NCBI RefSeq assembly: GCF_026627925.1
Contig: NZ_JAPNLE010000009.1
Coordinates: forward strand, 3,410,001 to 3,474,000
DNA from: Cupriavidus sp. D39
GTDB taxonomy: Bacteria > Pseudomonadota > Gammaproteobacteria > Burkholderiales > Burkholderiaceae
DNA: 64,000 nucleotides
Direction: 5' to 3'
Part shown: positions 20,379-33,110 of the stretch, one piece after another
Position numbering within the stretch: position 1 is the first letter of the stretch
How the letters are laid out: each line of letters begins with the position of its first letter
Notes under the pieces: generated by a model
The model's database searches: none
The model's input: the letters and a program-made list of their open reading frames with translations, nothing else
Told to the model about the DNA's origin: nothing
Program-made: the position numbers and the translations under genes

Positions 20379-20615
20379 TCATCCCCGAGCGTTGCGCACC
20401 CGTGCTCGCAGGGCCTCGAAGTAGTCCCTATCGACCGGAGCCGTGGGCGCTGAATCGGCACCCGCCAATAACAGGCCGCGAAGGTGCTGGCGATCCTGAT
20501 CCTTGCAGATCAGCTCACGCACGTACTCGCTGCTGGTGCCGTAGCCGCGTTGGTTGACTTGCTCATCGACAAAGGCCTTGAGCGTGTCAGGATGGGAGAT
20601 ATTCATGGTGCTCAT
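20379..20615 (-). CDS. ParD-like antitoxin without a toxin
   Basis: A 78-residue protein starting MSTMNISHPDTLKAFVDEQV, then GYGTSSEYVRELI, the ribbon-helix-helix and dimer core of ParD/CopG antitoxins, and a Pro/Ala-rich toxin-binding tail. In ParDE operons the toxin follows the antitoxin; here only 64 bp separate its stop from the convergent MFS stop, so there is no room for ParE. It may neutralise a distant toxin or be a leftover. Confidence 0.8.
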   Translation of the reverse strand: MSTMNISHPDTLKAFVDEQVNQRGYGTSSEYVRELICKDQDRQHLRGLLLAGADSAPTAPVDRDYFEALRARVRNARG

Positions 20616-20837
20616 GGTTTCATGCTAGCGAGTTTGGCAAGATTTGGCCAACCAACTTTCTGCGTGGCGTCTTGCTGCCACGATCTCCAGGGCCCGCTGC
20701 TGGCCCCGCCAAGCCTTCGTGGTGTACCCCAGCTCGTCGGCACGGCACGGGTTGGGCGCGTCTTGGCAACGCCACCGGGGCGACAGCCATCGTCATTCCA
20801 GACGGTTTTGGCCTTTTCAGTCGGTTTCGTTCAAGGC

Positions 20838-20869
20838 AAAAAAAGCCCGGTGCATCGCACCGGGCTTTT
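20838..20869. terminator. Bidirectional rho-independent terminator after yidC
   Basis: A perfect 9-bp stem (GCCCGGTGC at 20845-20853 with GCACCGGGC at 20857-20865), a 3-base loop, seven A on the left and four T on the right. It lies 54 bp beyond the yidC stop and ends the leftward rpmH-rnpA-yidD-yidC transcript. The 20616-20922 gap holds nothing else I can support. Confidence 0.88.
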
Positions 20870-20922
20870 CTATTGCCAGCGGGTTTGCCACCCGCCAGCC
20901 TCTATGCACTGCAACTTCAACT

Positions 20923-22593
20923 TCAGCTCTTTACCACCGCAGCGGTCTTCACCTTGTTCTTGCCAAGCATCCGGTTGATCTGCCATTGCTGCGCGATCGA
21001 CAAGACGTTGTTGGTCACCCAGTACATCACCAGGCCGGCCGGGAAGAAGAAGAACATGAACGAGAACACCAGCGGCATGATCATCATGACCTTGGCCTGC
21101 ACGGGGTCCGGCGGGGTCGGGTTCAGCTTGGTCTGCACGAACATCGACACGGCCATCAGCACCGGCAGGATGTAGAACGGATCCGGCACCGACAGGTCAT
21201 GGATCCAGCCCAGCCACGGCGCACCGCGCATCTCAACCGACGACAGCAGCACCCAGTACAGCGCAATGAACACCGGGATCTGGATCACGATGGGCAGGCA
21301 GCCGCCCAGGGGATTGACCTTCTCGGTGCGGTACAGCGCCATCATCTCCTGGTTCATCTTCTGCGGATCGCCCTTTAGGCGTTCGCGCATTGCGGTCATG
21401 CGGGGCTGCAGGTCCTTCATCTTGCCCATGGACTTGTAGCTAGCCGCCGACAGCGGGAAGAACACCAGCTTGATCAGCACCGTCAGCAGGATGATCGACC
21501 AGCCCCAGTTGCCCAGGAAGCCGTGCAGCTTTTCCAGCAGCCAGAAGATCGGCTTGGCCAGGATGGTCAGCCAGCCATAGTCCTTCACCAGTTCCAGGCC
21601 CGGGGTGATCTTCTCGAGCATGCGCTCTTCCTGCGGGCCGGCGAACAGGCGCGCGTCGGTGGTCACCGTGGCGCCCGGGGCGATGGCGCCCAGCGGCTGC
21701 TGCACGCCCACGCGGAACAGGTTGTTGTCGATCTTCTCGACGTAGAAGCTGTGCTCCTTGCCCAACTGCGGAATCCAGGCCGAGGCAAAGTAATGCTGCA
21801 CCATCGCCACCCAGCCGCTGGTACCGGCCGAGGGGACCGAGGCCTTGCCCTTGCCGATGTCGTCGAAGGTGATCTTGTGGTACTTGTCGGCGTCGGTGTA
21901 GATGGCCGGGCCGGTGAAGGTGCTATAGAACTGCGACTGCTCGACCTTGCTGCCGTCGCGCGTCAGTTCCATGTACAGCGTCGGCGAGACCGGCTTGCCG
22001 CTGTCGTTGGTCACGGCAAATTGCGTGTCCACAACATAGCTGCCCTTGTGGAAGGTGTAGGTCTTGGCCAGCTTGACCCCGTCCTTCTCCGCCGTCAGCG
22101 TGATCGCCACCTTGTCCGAGCCGGCCAGGTCACGCGGGCCCTCCGAAGCGGTGAACACCGTGGTGTGGTTCGGCAGGTCGCCACCGATCAGGCCGGAGCG
22201 GGCCATGTAGGTGCGGGTCTGGTCACGCTCGAACAGCACGACCGGCTTGCCGTCATGCTCTTTGTGGTTCAGCAGTTCCAGGCGCGTCAGGATGCCGCCG
22301 GCGGTATCGATCTGGGCACGCATCACGTCGGTGCTGACCACGATCTTCTCGCCGCTCGGCTGGGCCACGGCTACCGGGACGGACGCCGGGGCGCCTGCGT
22401 CGGTGCCGGCAGTGGCATTGGCCTTGGGCACGTCGCCTTGCGGGGCCGAAGCGCCGCCTGCGGTTGCCGGAGCCTGCTGCGTCGCGCTCGGGAAGAACAT
22501 CGACTGGTGACCGTTGGCGCGCTGCCAGTTGTCGTAGAGCAGCACGAGGGCCATCGAGAAGATGACCCAGAGTATGGTGCGTTTGATATCCAT
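20923..22593 (-). CDS. yidC: Membrane protein insertase YidC
   Basis: A 556-residue inner-membrane insertase that works alone or with SecYEG. The first helix is in [21 protein letters not shown] large periplasmic domain follows (about residues 60-345) after a Pro/Ala/Thr linker. The C-terminal core has the five-helix pattern, with [18 protein letters not shown] at the first coiled region and [20 protein letters not shown] in the conserved groove. The start at 22593 is the family start; the longer frame overlaps yidD. Gene order with yidD, rnpA and rpmH is the standard one. Confidence 0.96.
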   Translation of the reverse strand: MDIKRTILWVIFSMALVLLYDNWQRANGHQSMFFPSATQQAPATAGGASAPQGDVPKANATAGTDAGAPASVPVAVAQPSGEKIVVSTDVMRAQIDTAGGILTRLELLNHKEHDGKPVVLFERDQTRTYMARSGLIGGDLPNHTTVFTASEGPRDLAGSDKVAITLTAEKDGVKLAKTYTFHKGSYVVDTQFAVTNDSGKPVSPTLYMELTRDGSKVEQSQFYSTFTGPAIYTDADKYHKITFDDIGKGKASVPSAGTSGWVAMVQHYFASAWIPQLGKEHSFYVEKIDNNLFRVGVQQPLGAIAPGATVTTDARLFAGPQEERMLEKITPGLELVKDYGWLTILAKPIFWLLEKLHGFLGNWGWSIILLTVLIKLVFFPLSAASYKSMGKMKDLQPRMTAMRERLKGDPQKMNQEMMALYRTEKVNPLGGCLPIVIQIPVFIALYWVLLSSVEMRGAPWLGWIHDLSVPDPFYILPVLMAVSMFVQTKLNPTPPDPVQAKVMMIMPLVFSFMFFFFPAGLVMYWVTNNVLSIAQQWQINRMLGKNKVKTAAVVKS

Positions 22594-22615
22594 GTCTCGC
22601 TGTGGTCGGGGGAAA

Positions 22616-22900
22616 TCAGGGGCGGGGTAGCCGGATCGTGACTGGATGGCCAGTCGCGGGGCGAGCCCGGTCTTGCTTTGTTGCCGATGCCGGTGGCACC
22701 GGATCATACCCGCCATCCGTGAACGGATGGCATCGGCATAGCCGGCAAGCGGCCAGCCAGCTGCCGCGCCCTGCGCCATGGCACAGGATCGCTTCGCGGG
22801 CGTAATCGGAACAGGTAGGCAGGAAGCGGCACTGCGAGCCAAAAAACGGGCTCAGGGCGATCTTGTAGATACGCAGCAGGGCAAGCAGGATTCGCTTCAT
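22616..22900 (-). CDS. yidD: Membrane protein insertion efficiency factor YidD
   Basis: A 94-residue peripheral membrane protein helping YidC-dependent insertion. [20 protein letters not shown] is the amphipathic N-terminus, and [15 protein letters not shown] carries the family motif F-x-P-T-C-S-x-Y. The C-terminal half after GGYDPVP is longer than usual and disordered. It sits between rnpA (19 bp upstream) and yidC (22 bp downstream) on the same strand. Confidence 0.93.
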   Translation of the reverse strand: MKRILLALLRIYKIALSPFFGSQCRFLPTCSDYAREAILCHGAGRGSWLAACRLCRCHPFTDGGYDPVPPASATKQDRARPATGHPVTIRLPRP

Positions 22901-22919
22901 GGCAGCGGGCTGGGGGCGG

Positions 22920-23384
22920 TCAACAAGCGGGAGCGCCCGAGGGCGGGACTTCTGTGGGCGCAGCCTCGGCGGACGTTGGCGGCGACACCCCGGAAGGGGC
23001 AGCAGGGCGCGGGGCCAGCGGGCGCACCGCTACCTCGAACAAGCCAGTCAACTCAGCCAGGCACGCCCGGCGTATCGCGGTGCGGCTGGCAAACTCCGCA
23101 CGCGGAAACTTGGCCTGCAGGCGCAGCAATACATCGCGGCCCGCGAGTTTGTCCTGCCGCGCGCGGAACAGTTCCCGCACCATGCGCTTGACCAGGTTGC
23201 GCTCGGCGGCGCGCGCTGCGAACTTCTTGCCAACCACCACGCCCAGGCGGGCTTGCGGCAGGCCGTTCTCGCCCACATACAGCACGAAATGCTGGCTGCG
23301 CCTGCGCGGGCGCAATGCAAAAACGGATGAAAACTCATCCGTTTTTGTGAGCCTCGCGGCTTTAGGGTAGGCAAAGGTAGTCAC
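22920..23384 (-). CDS. rnpA: Ribonuclease P protein component
   Basis: The protein subunit of RNase P, which matures tRNA 5' ends. [22 protein letters not shown] is followed by [19 protein letters not shown] and [11 protein letters not shown], which contain the RNR-type RNA-binding helix. I choose the GTG at 23384 (M-T-T-F-A-Y-P-K), giving 154 residues; the only in-frame ATG, at 23555, would overlap rpmH. After residue 125 there is a Pro/Ala-rich tail ([14 protein letters not shown]) that ordinary RnpA lacks; this extension is common in the group as far as I recall. Confidence 0.9.
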   Translation of the reverse strand: MTTFAYPKAARLTKTDEFSSVFALRPRRRSQHFVLYVGENGLPQARLGVVVGKKFAARAAERNLVKRMVRELFRARQDKLAGRDVLLRLQAKFPRAEFASRTAIRRACLAELTGLFEVAVRPLAPRPAAPSGVSPPTSAEAAPTEVPPSGAPAC

Positions 23385-23502
23385 GCTAGGCAAAGCGAGC
23401 GGAAAAGCTGTGCTTGGCTGCTGGCTACCGGCCGTCCAAAAGGCGAGGCGAGTGGCCAAGGCGGCGCAAACTGCAGCACCGCCAAAGCCGGTCGCCAGGC
23501 CC

Positions 23503-23637
23503 TTAGACTGCCAGGCGCTTGCGGCCCTTGGAACGACGCGCGTTGATGACGGCACGGCCGCCGCGGGTCTTCATGCGCACGCGGAAACCATGGGTACGCT
23601 TGCGGCGGGTAACGGAAGGTTGGTATGTACGTTTCAT
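23503..23637 (-). CDS. rpmH: 50S ribosomal protein L34
   Basis: A 44-residue protein beginning [18 protein letters not shown] and ending [11 protein letters not shown], the universal L34 sequence. It is the first gene of the leftward rpmH-rnpA-yidD-yidC operon and marks the left border of the origin region. Confidence 0.97.
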   Translation of the reverse strand: MKRTYQPSVTRRKRTHGFRVRMKTRGGRAVINARRSKGRKRLAV

Positions 23638-24119
23638 GTTGCACTCTCTGGTTGATCTGGGCTCGCCCGGCTTCCGGCGTTAAGCCGGGCGCCGCCGCGT
23701 ATGGTTCGCATGGGGCTGCCGCGGTTTGCGGTGTTGCCGACTGCTGTGGTGATCTTGCTGCCGGCCGCGTGTATCTCCATCTCGCGAATCGATGGCACCG
23801 ACGAATCGGTACTCGACGCTCGCGAGGCAGCGAGGCAGATGAGGGAGGGAATCTTGCCGGAGCGGATCGTAAATCAACCCATCCGTTCCAACCCCATCAG
23901 CCTGCCCGGCCCGCTGCCTGTTCCGGCCAATCCAGCTATTTCCGGCACGCTTTGGCTCGGTGAAAAGCCAGCTTAGTGAAAAGCCAAACGCACCAGTCTT
24001 GCACGGAACAGGTCAGACCCGGCGATGCGCATACGTGATCCCCTGCGGCATCGCAGAACCCGCCATTTAACTGAGTTTCGCGCGACGTGTCAAGACTGCA
24101 GATGGATTAGAGCCTTCTT

Positions 24120-24400
24120 CTGCACCCCTGCCTGAAAAATACGCAACAGCCCGTTGTATTTCATTGTCCACAATCGCCAGTGGGTAAGTTTTTTCTTCTG
24201 GGGTGTCACCCGGGGTCGGTGAGGGTGAGCGAAGTCTCTGTTTCCACTAGCTTTTCCTGCGTTTTGCCTACCCGGAAACCCGCGCCAGAACTAGGGTTGT
24301 GCACAACAATTCACTGCTTTTTCACAACTTATCCACAGACTTATCCTTTGTGGATAACTTGGGGCGGGGGTACAATCCGGGTCCAAACACCACACGGGCT
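24120..24400. other. Chromosomal replication origin (oriC) region
   Basis: The 1.03-kb space between rpmH and dnaA (23638-24669) has perfect DnaA boxes at 24329-24337 (TTATCCACA) and, inverted, at 24349-24357 (TGTGGATAA), plus a one-mismatch box at 24164-24172 (TTGTCCACA). A T-rich run (GTTTTTTCTTC near 24188) may help unwinding. The place, between rpmH and dnaA with divergent transcription, is the usual oriC site in this group. I see no gene in the space; a frame at 23701-23976 has no family likeness. Confidence 0.75.
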
Positions 24401-24669
24401 GCGTGGCGCAAGCGCAACCCGGGCAACACCCTGGCATGCCGGACAACGGACGCGCAACGGGCAGCGACGATTTCGTCGCCTCGCTCGTCAGCGACTCCCG
24501 CTTGTCGCGTCGATCACCATGGGGGCCCGGGCTGCGGGGTCATTGCGGATCGCTTTGCGATCGTTTTCAGGTTGAACGTACCTCTGGCAGGGATGCCTCA
24601 CCGATCCTTGCCTGTCGTCCATTCGGCCGGACTGTCCATGCACCGTGGCGAACACCGAACAACAAAACA

Positions 24670-26456
24670 ATGCAAGATTTCTGGCAGGCAGCAGCCGCGC
24701 AACTCGAGCGCGAACTGACGCCGCAACAGTTCAAGACCTGGATCAAGCCGTTGGCGCCTGTCGCCTTCGACGAGGAAGCGCATGCGCTGCGCATCGCCGC
24801 GCCCAACCGCTTCAAGCTCGATTGGGTAAAAGCCAGTTCTCCGGCCGCATCACCGCGCTCGCCTGCGAATACTGGGAAGCCAACGTTAGCGTTCACTTTG
24901 TCCTGGACCCCGCCGCCTCGGGCCGGGCGGCTGCCGGCTATCCGCAACAACCCGGTCAGGCCGGCCAGCCCGGCATGGCGCCCGCGCACGCCGGCCCCGG
25001 CTATCCGTCGGGCCAGCCGCTGTCGCAACACTTCGGCCAGCCCGGCATGCAGCCGGGCCAGGGCGGCCAGGGCTACGGCCCCATGAACCAGTCCGGCCAG
25101 CGCGGCGGGCAAGCGCCCTACCCCGGCAATTCTGGTGGCGGCGGCAACTATCCCGGCAACGCCAGCCAGAGCAACATGGGCGGCATGGGTGGCGAGATCG
25201 TCGATATCGACGTGCCGCAACTCGACCCGGCCGAAGCCAGCGCCCGCTCCTACCGCGTGCAGCCGTCCCAGCAGCCCATGCAGGGCGGCCACCCCGGTAA
25301 CCAGGGCGGCGGCAATCAAGGTCACCCAGGCCACCAGGGGCACCCGGGCCAACAAGGTCACCAAGGCCACCAAGGCCACCAAGGCCACCCCGGCAACCAG
25401 CTCGGCGGCCAGCAGCAGAACGATTCGGTGCACGAGCGCTCGCGCCTGAACCACATCCTCACCTTCGACAACTTCGTCACCGGTAAGGCCAACCAGCTCG
25501 CGCGCGCCGCTGCCATCCAGGTGGCCAACAACCCAGGTAAGTCTTACAACCCGCTGTATCTATACGGCGGCGTAGGCCTGGGCAAGACCCACTTGATCCA
25601 CGCCATCGGCAACTTCATGTTGCTGGAGAACCCGCGCGCCCGCATCCGCTACATCCACGCCGAGCAATACGTCTCCGACGTGGTCAAGGCCTACCAGCGC
25701 AAAGCGTTCGACGAGTTCAAGCGCTACTACCACTCGCTCGACCTGTTGCTGATCGACGATATTCAATTCTTCTCCGGCAAGAACCGCACGCAGGAAGAGT
25801 TCTTCTACGCCTTCGAAGCCCTGATCGCCAACCGGGCGCAGGTGATCATCACCAGCGATACGTACCCCAAGGAAATCAGCGGCATCGACGATCGCCTGAT
25901 CTCGCGCTTCGATTCCGGCCTGACCGTCGCCATCGAGCCGCCCGAGCTGGAGATGCGCGTGGCCATTCTGATGAAGAAAGCCGCCGCGGAGAATGTGAGC
26001 GTGCCCGAGGAAGTCGCCTTCTTCGTGGCCAAGCATTTGCGATCGAACGTGCGCGAGCTGGAAGGCGCGCTGCGCAAGATCCTCGCCTTCTCCAACTTCC
26101 ACGGCAAGGACATCACCATCGATGTCACCCGTGAAGCGTTGAAGGACCTGCTGACGGTGCAGAACCGCCAGATCTCTGTCGAGAACATCCAGAAGACCTG
26201 CGCGGATTTCTACAACATCAAGGTCGCGGACATGTACAGCAAGAAGCGGCCCGCCAATATCGCGCGGCCCCGCCAGATTGCCATGTACCTGGCCAAGGAA
26301 CTCACGCAGAAAAGCCTGCCGGAAATCGGCGAGCTGTTCGGCGGACGCGATCACACCACCGTGCTGCACGCGGTGCGCAAGATCGCTGATGAGCGCAGTA
26401 AAGATGCGCAGCTCAACCACGAGCTGCACGTGCTGGAACAGACGCTCAAGGGCTGA
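24670..26456 (+). CDS. dnaA: Chromosomal replication initiator DnaA (frameshifted)
   Basis: Domain I ([33 protein letters not shown]) reads in one frame as far as LDWVK; the next frame continues [21 protein letters not shown]. Four A bases at 24828-24831 should be five, restoring W-V-K-S-Q-F-S-G. Domain II (about residues 95-250) is a very long Gly/Gln/His/Pro linker. Domain III has Walker [16 protein letters not shown] and Walker [11 protein letters not shown]. Domain IV has the DnaA-box helix [15 protein letters not shown]. Total 595 residues, against about 470 in E. coli, owing to domain II. The break must be an error or a mixed assembly, as the gene is essential. Confidence 0.95.
25300..25402 (+). 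repeat. 9-bp tandem repeats in the dnaA linker
   Basis: GGCCACCAA-type units repeat through this stretch and encode G-H-Q/P triplets ([16 protein letters not shown]). The copies nearest 25365-25390 are identical, the others differ by one or two bases. Such arrays change length by slippage without breaking the frame, so the DnaA linker length may vary between strains. Confidence 0.7.
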
Positions 26457-26488
26457 CCTGGAGCGTGAAATCGCAGTGAAGCAGCATT

Positions 26489-26717
26489 TGCCAGCCCGGT
26501 CACGCGGGGCTGGCATACTGTAGGGTACGCGCCGGGCAGGATCCGGCGCATGAATCAATCGGAAAGCAACACCGGGGCATTGCGGAACATTGCCATGAAA
26601 ACGGCCTGGGCTAAGGCTTTGCGGTGAGTCGGGACGAGCGGGCGGAGGGGGCGGCCAGCGACAAAAGTCGCCAGCAGCCGAAGAAGTCTGAATTTGTGTC
26701 GCTTTGAGCACAAATTC
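26489..26717. other. Two inverted repeats in the dnaA-dnaN gap
   Basis: TGCCAGCCC at 26489-26497 pairs with GGGCTGGCA at 26507-26515. GAATTTGTG at 26690-26698 pairs with CACAAATTC at 26709-26717. Both have 9-bp arms and 9-10-base loops and no T tract. The first could weakly end dnaA transcripts; the second lies 25 bp ahead of the likely dnaN promoter and could be an operator. The 425-bp gap 26457-26881 holds no gene. Confidence 0.45.
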
Positions 26718-26741
26718 ACCCTCCGATCGCGCTTCTCCCGC

Positions 26742-26771
26742 TTCACCGCAGCGGCTTATCCTTGGTACAAT
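26742..26771 (+). promoter_or_regulatory. Likely sigma-70 promoter of dnaN
   Basis: TTCACC at 26742-26747 and TACAAT at 26766-26771 are 18 bp apart. The -10 box matches five of six consensus bases and the -35 box four of six. The leader to the dnaN ATG would be about 100 bases. Confidence 0.4.
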
Positions 26772-26881
26772 GGCAAATTAACTCGTTGATTCCAAAGTCA
26801 TTTTGGAAATACACGCAGCGAGTTAGTGCCAGTCAGTGCGCACCCGCGGTCGCTTACTACAAACGACGAAGGATAAATTCA

Positions 26882-28006
26882 ATGCAATTGGTCAAAACCT
26901 CGCGAGACAATCTGCTGCGTCCGCTGCAAATCGTGAGCGGCATCGTGGAGCGCCGCCACACACTCCCGATCCTGGCCAACCTGCTGATTCGCAAGTCCGG
27001 GTCCAACGTCTCCTTCCTCTCGACCGACATCGAGATCCAGATCACCACGCACGCCGAATGCGGTGTGGGCAGCGACACCGTGGCCACCACCGTGGCCGCC
27101 CGCAAGCTGCTCGACATCCTGCGCGCCATGCCCGACGGCGAAGTCGCCCTGTCGCTCAACGACAAGCGCATGACCGTGCAGTCCGGCAAGAGCCGCTTCG
27201 CGCTGCAGACCCTGGCCGCCGAGGAATTCCCCACGGTGGCGGAAGCCAGCGAGTTCGGCGCCTCCGTCAGCCTGCCGCAAAAGACCTTCAAGCACCTGCT
27301 CGCCATGGTCCACTTCGCCATGGCCCAGCAAGACATTCGCTACTACCTCAACGGCATGCTGCTGGTGGTGGACGGCAAGAAGGTCATGGCAGTCGCCACC
27401 GACGGCCACCGCCTGGCGTACTGCGGTGTTGAGCTGGATACCGAAGCCACCAGTGGCGAAGGCGCCCCGTCGCGCCAGGAAGTCATCATCCCGCGCAAGA
27501 CCATCCTGGAACTGCAACGCCTCTTGGAAGACAACGACGATCCCGTGAAAGTGCAACTGGCCGCCAACCAGGTCAAGTTCACCTTCGCCAACATCGAGCT
27601 GATCTCCAAGCTGGTCGAAGGCAAGTTCCCGGATTTCCAGCGCGTGATCCCCAAGGGCTACAAGAACGCCTTCGCCATCGATCGCGTCAAGCTGCAGCAA
27701 GCCCTGCAACGCACCGCCATCCTGACCACCGACAAGTTCAAGGGCGTGCGCTGCATCCTGGATACGCACGTACTCAAGATCAGCTCCACCAACGCCGACC
27801 AGGAAGAGGCGCAGGAAGAGCTCGAACTTGATTATTCGGGGGACGCCCTCGATATAGGTTTTAACGTTACCTACCTGCTGGACGTGCTTGCCAACCTCAA
27901 GAGCGAGCAAGTCCAGGTCAGCCTCGGCGACTCCAATTCGAGCGCGCTGATCACCGTGCCGGAAGACGACAACTTCAAGTACGTCGTCATGCCGATGCGC
28001 ATTTGA
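26882..28006 (+). CDS. dnaN: DNA polymerase III beta sliding clamp
   Basis: A 374-residue clamp that tethers the polymerase to DNA. It starts MQLVKTSRDNLLRPLQIVSG, then VERRHTLPILANLLI, and ends DDNFKYVVMPMRI, the typical M-P-M-R C-terminus. The three repeated clamp domains fit the normal length. GAAGGA upstream fixes the start at 26882 over the longer frame from 26762. It lies between dnaA and gyrB in the standard order. Confidence 0.97.
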   Translation: MQLVKTSRDNLLRPLQIVSGIVERRHTLPILANLLIRKSGSNVSFLSTDIEIQITTHAECGVGSDTVATTVAARKLLDILRAMPDGEVALSLNDKRMTVQSGKSRFALQTLAAEEFPTVAEASEFGASVSLPQKTFKHLLAMVHFAMAQQDIRYYLNGMLLVVDGKKVMAVATDGHRLAYCGVELDTEATSGEGAPSRQEVIIPRKTILELQRLLEDNDDPVKVQLAANQVKFTFANIELISKLVEGKFPDFQRVIPKGYKNAFAIDRVKLQQALQRTAILTTDKFKGVRCILDTHVLKISSTNADQEEAQEELELDYSGDALDIGFNVTYLLDVLANLKSEQVQVSLGDSNSSALITVPEDDNFKYVVMPMRI

Positions 28007-28110
28007 TGAGCCGGTAAACAGGACCAAAAGATACGCAAAACCGGAGCATCTAACGGCACACCACGGCTTGCGCAGGCGCCCCAAGGGGCCCGCGCAAGAC
28101 CCGCCGCACC

Positions 28111-28141
28111 AGGGGCCGGATCGTTAAGATCCGCCCCTTTT
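28111..28141 (+). terminator. Rho-independent terminator after dnaN
   Basis: AGGGGCCGGATC at 28111-28122 pairs with GATCCGCCCCT at 28128-28138 (one bulged C), loop GTTAA, followed by TTTT and, after GCCG, more T. It lies about 105 bp beyond dnaN and separates it from gyrB. Confidence 0.75.
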
Positions 28142-28233
28142 GCCGTTTTTATGTAACCCGCTATGCGGCCCGATCCGGGCGCGCCCATCCGGGCGTGACG
28201 AGAGATCGCCGCATTCGCCGTGAGTAAGAGAAC

Positions 28234-30770
<2,537 letters not shown>

Positions 30771-31142
30771 GGATTGCTGTAGATTCTCAGAATAGTTGAG
30801 AGAATTCACAAATAAATGATTCAGCTTCTCCAGAGGAATGGAAATACCTGGTGTCGGGACATCGCTATTGAACTTTGATCAGTCTAGGAGGCTGAAGGCA
30901 CCGAAATCGTGAGACTGCTCGGATTGGCAAGTAGCAGACTAGTGGGATTGGTCGCAGTGAACGTAAGAATCAGGAGGGGCCCGCGGAAAATGCTGGAAAC
31001 CTTGAGATAGCCGTTGACTGAAGCACGCACTCGCCAGATTGAGTTCCTCAACGCAATCCGGGGCTTTCAAGGTGCTCGTCGTACTAGTGGTTAATGTCCT
31101 TTTCGTGTCTCCCGAATAGGAGCATGCGCTAATGGAAGTTGC
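30771..31142. other. AT-richer gap after gyrB, no gene seen
   Basis: 372 bp of clearly lower GC than either flank, with stops in all frames and no recognisable protein. A short TCTCA/TGAGA stem lies right after the gyrB stop (near 30795). It ends at the tRNA-Thr fragment and looks like foreign DNA at an island border. Confidence 0.5.
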
Positions 31143-31187
31143 TTTGTAATCATCAGGTGGCGGGTTCGAGTCCTGCAGCCGGCACCA
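31143..31187 (+). pseudogene. 3' fragment of tRNA-Thr(TGT), probable attachment-site scar
   Basis: The 45 bp begin with an anticodon loop TTTGTAA (anticodon TGT), then a variable region, a full T arm (GCGGGTTCGAGTCCTGC) and the acceptor strand AGCCGGCACCA including encoded CCA. The matching 5' half, which should start GCCGGC near 31112, is absent: upstream bases pair with neither the acceptor nor the anticodon stem. Integrative elements often recombine at the anticodon loop and leave such 3' copies. A terminator hairpin follows. Confidence 0.75.
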
Positions 31188-31195
31188 GCAAATTC

Positions 31196-31230
31196 AAAGG
31201 GTTACAAGCGTTCCGCTTGTAACCCTTTTT
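31196..31230 (+). terminator. Strong terminator hairpin behind the tRNA fragment
   Basis: A perfect 15-bp stem (AAAGGGTTACAAGCG at 31196-31210 with its complement at 31214-31228), loop TTC, then T residues. It would have ended the original tRNA-Thr transcript. The first group II intron begins four bases beyond it. Confidence 0.88.
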
Positions 31231-31234
31231 CGTG

Positions 31235-33110
<1,876 letters not shown>

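Noticed and set aside
23701..23976. A small gene between rpmH and dnaA
   Set aside because: There is no recognisable domain, the frame lies in the leader of the rpmH operon, and the region is the usual gene-free oriC space.
25300..25402. A CRISPR-like or satellite array
   Set aside because: The 9-bp units are in frame inside dnaA and encode the Gly/His/Gln linker; there are no spacers.
31112..31187. An intact tRNA-Thr gene
   Set aside because: The 5' acceptor strand GCCGGC, the D arm and the 5' anticodon stem are missing; only the 3' part from the anticodon loop can be matched.
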